A stretch of 42,944 nucleotides of DNA, taken from assembly GCF_001591165.1 (NCBI RefSeq), contig NZ_BCUG01000042.1:1-42944 (forward strand), in the 5' to 3' direction. Source of the DNA: Thauera butanivorans NBRC 103042 (GTDB taxonomy: Bacteria; Pseudomonadota; Gammaproteobacteria; Burkholderiales; Rhodocyclaceae). Both the position numbers and the translations under genes were made by a program. Shown here piece after piece: positions 41,128-42,944 of this stretch. The notes under the pieces are model-generated. The model saw only the letters and a program-made list of their open reading frames with translations. It did not search any database and had not been told where the DNA came from. The first letter of the stretch is position 1, and every line of letters starts with the position of its first letter.

Positions 41128-42944
41128 ATGGCACGCTTCTTCATCGACCGGCCCATCTTCGCGTGGGTCATCGCCATCGTCATCATGCTGGCCGGCGCGC
41201 TGTCCATCCTCGAACTGCCGGTGTCCCAGTATCCGTCCATCGCGCCGCCGGCGATCGTCGTCAACGCCCGCTATCCGGGCGCATCGGCCAAGGCGGTCGA
41301 GGATTCGGTCACCCAGGTCATCGAGCAGAAGATGACCGGGCTGGACGGCCTGCTGTACATGAACTCGAACTCGGATTCGTACGGCCAGGCCTCGGTCACG
41401 CTGACTTTTTCCGCCGATACCGACCCGGACATCGCCCAGGTGCAGGTGCAGAACAAGATGCAGACCGCGCTGCCGCTGCTGCCGCTGCCGGTGCAGCAGC
41501 AGGGCGTCACGGTCGCCAAGTCGGCACGCAACTTCCTGATGGTGATCGGTTTCGTGTCTGAGGATGGCAGCCTGGGCGGTACCGACCTGTCGGACTTCCT
41601 GGTGGCCTCGGTGCAGGACCCGCTGTCGCGGGTCGACGGCGTGGGCGAGGTTACGGTATTTGGCTCGCAGTATTCGATGCGGGTCTGGCTCGATCCCGCC
41701 CGCCTGACCAACTACAAGCTCACCTCGGCCGACGTGCGCGCGGCCATCGTCGCGCAGAACGCCGAAGTGTCGGCGGGCCAGCTCGGCGGCACGCCGGCGG
41801 TGCCGGGCCAGGGTTTCACCGCGACCATCACCGCGCAGAGCCGGCTGCAGACCGTCGGCCAGTTCGAGAACATCCTGCTGCGCAGCAGCACGCAGGGCGG
41901 CGAAGTGCGCCTGAAGGACGTCGCGCGGGTCGAGATCGGCGCCGAGAACTACGGCACCGTGGCGCGCTTCAACGGCCAGCCCGCGGCCGGGGTCGGCATC
42001 CGCCTGGCGTCGGGCGCCAACGCGCTCGAAACCGCCACCGCCGTGCGTGCGCGGCTCGACGAGATGCAGCGCTATTTCCCGGCGGGGGTGGAATACGTCG
42101 TGCCCTACGACACCACGCCTTTCGTGAAGATTTCCATCCAGGAAGTGGTAAAGACGCTGGTCGAAGCGGTCATCCTGGTGTTCCTGGTGATGTATCTGTT
42201 CCTGCAGAACCTGCGCGCCACGCTGATTCCGACCATCGCGGTGCCGGTGGTGCTGCTGGGCACCTTCGGCGTGATGGCGGCGTTCGGCTTCTCGATCAAC
42301 ACGCTGACGATGTTCGGCATCGTGCTGGCGATCGGCCTGCTGGTCGATGACGCCATCGTCGTGGTCGAGAACGTCGAGCGGGTGATGAGCGAGGAAGGCC
42401 TGCCGCCCAAGGAGGCCACCAAGCGTTCGATGAAGCAGATCACCGGCGCGCTGGTCGGCATCGGCCTGGTGCTGTCGGCGGTGTTCGTGCCGATGGCCTT
42501 TTTCGGCGGCTCGACCGGCGTGATCTACCGCCAGTTCTCGATCACCATCGTCTCGGCGATGGCGCTGTCGGTGCTGGTGGCCATCGTGTTCACGCCGGCG
42601 CTGTGCGCGACCATGCTGAAACCGGTCGAGAAGGGCCACGAGCACGGCGAAGGCGGCCTGTTCGGACGCTTCTTCGGCTGGTTCAACCGCAAGTTCAACA
42701 ACGGCACCCAGCGCTACGAGCGGGCGGTGGGCGGCATACTCAAGCGCAGCGTGCGCTTCATGGCGATCTACGTCGCCATCGTCGTCGTGCTGGGCCTGCT
42801 GTTCGTACGCATGCCGACGTCCTTCCTGCCGGAAGAGGACCAGGGCATCATGTTCAACCAGATCATGCTGCCGGCCGGTGCGACGCAGGAGCGCACGCTG
42901 GAAGTGCTGGAAAAGGTCGAGCAGCACTATCTGCAGAACGAGAA
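41128..42944 (+). CDS. RND efflux pump (AcrB/MexB-like), 3' end outside window
   Basis: The first 605 codons of an HAE-1 RND transporter, starting at ATG 41128 with GAGG upstream. [20 protein letters not shown] begins TM1; the porter region starts [22 protein letters not shown] helices follow [20 protein letters not shown], with the proton-relay segment [18 protein letters not shown] (the two Asp residues), and [20 protein letters not shown]. The frame is still open at the last base. It exports hydrophobic drugs or solvents using the proton gradient, with the lipoprotein adaptor encoded just upstream. An outer-membrane factor would be expected beyond the window. Confidence 0.95.
   Translation, partial: MARFFIDRPIFAWVIAIVIMLAGALSILELPVSQYPSIAPPAIVVNARYPGASAKAVEDSVTQVIEQKMTGLDGLLYMNSNSDSYGQASVTLTFSADTDPDIAQVQVQNKMQTALPLLPLPVQQQGVTVAKSARNFLMVIGFVSEDGSLGGTDLSDFLVASVQDPLSRVDGVGEVTVFGSQYSMRVWLDPARLTNYKLTSADVRAAIVAQNAEVSAGQLGGTPAVPGQGFTATITAQSRLQTVGQFENILLRSSTQGGEVRLKDVARVEIGAENYGTVARFNGQPAAGVGIRLASGANALETATAVRARLDEMQRYFPAGVEYVVPYDTTPFVKISIQEVVKTLVEAVILVFLVMYLFLQNLRATLIPTIAVPVVLLGTFGVMAAFGFSINTLTMFGIVLAIGLLVDDAIVVVENVERVMSEEGLPPKEATKRSMKQITGALVGIGLVLSAVFVPMAFFGGSTGVIYRQFSITIVSAMALSVLVAIVFTPALCATMLKPVEKGHEHGEGGLFGRFFGWFNRKFNNGTQRYERAVGGILKRSVRFMAIYVAIVVVLGLLFVRMPTSFLPEEDQGIMFNQIMLPAGATQERTLEVLEKVEQHYLQNE

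Noticed and set aside
40573-42927. 784-codon minus-strand frame opposite the RND genes
   Set aside because: Same effect: the real genes are the adaptor and RND pump on the plus strand with complete motifs.

Overview
The window is a dense, high-GC bacterial chromosome segment with no rRNA, tRNA, CRISPR array or recognisable transposase. A beta-proteobacterium of the Thauera/Azoarcus (Rhodocyclales) type is the best guess. This is inferred from the mixture of a sigma54-controlled acetoin/butanediol module, a TRAP transporter, a CsgG/DUF4810/DUF799 lipoprotein operon, a PEP-CTERM protein and BON/CsbD/DUF1328 stress proteins; it cannot be proved from this sequence alone.

Layout. 1-590: end of a DnaQ-like exonuclease. 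About 700-5,200: an AT-richer accessory island with a translationally coupled pair of unknown membrane proteins (1172-2994), then a minus-strand series of small orphan genes: a 45-residue ORF, two lipoproteins and a bacterial relative of the glycine-rich-domain (GRDP) family. 5,170-6,260: an XRE regulator with two palindromic operators at its start, and a VapBC pair whose toxin is frameshifted. 6,387-8,800: BON protein and the ABC-F ATPase YbiT. 8,817-15,102: 2,3-butanediol/acetoin module (BdhA, flavin monooxygenase, SDR diacetyl/acetoin reductase, AcoR-like sigma54 activator), with a canonical -24/-12 promoter and an upstream dyad. 15,158-18,753: an exported orphan, an AraC regulator with 21-bp-spaced direct repeats, and a class-II leuA preceded by a Leu-rich leader peptide and mutually exclusive stems, which together look like transcription or translation attenuation.

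18,755-21,400: a TetR gene that seems to have been split by a roughly 2-kb cassette of two exported ankyrin-repeat genes; the same 8-bp word lies at both junctions. 21,636-25,018: CsbD, DUF1328, two response regulators, a CHASE3 histidine kinase and a BON lipoprotein, which look like an envelope/stress signalling cluster. 25,209-29,548: sbcDC. 29,555-30,300: an intact VapC/antitoxin pair with its operator, next to a decayed DJ-1/PfpI gene. 31,108-34,022: TRAP transporter dctP-dctQ-dctM with an intrinsic terminator between dctP and dctQM. 34,037-35,833: CsgG-DUF4810-DUF799 lipoprotein operon. 35,999-38,228: PEP-CTERM protein and a YdjM-like membrane hydrolase. 38,276-38,985: a divergent Fur-family regulator coupled to a small ORF. 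39,077-42,944: TetR regulator divergent from an RND efflux operon that runs off the end.

Most promising for novelty are the leuA leader with its AraC site, the ankyrin cassette inside tetR, the two-gene membrane system at 1.2-3.0 kb, and the sigma54-driven monooxygenase/butanediol-dehydrogenase module. All functional assignments come from reading the translated sequence and recalling family motifs; no search was run.
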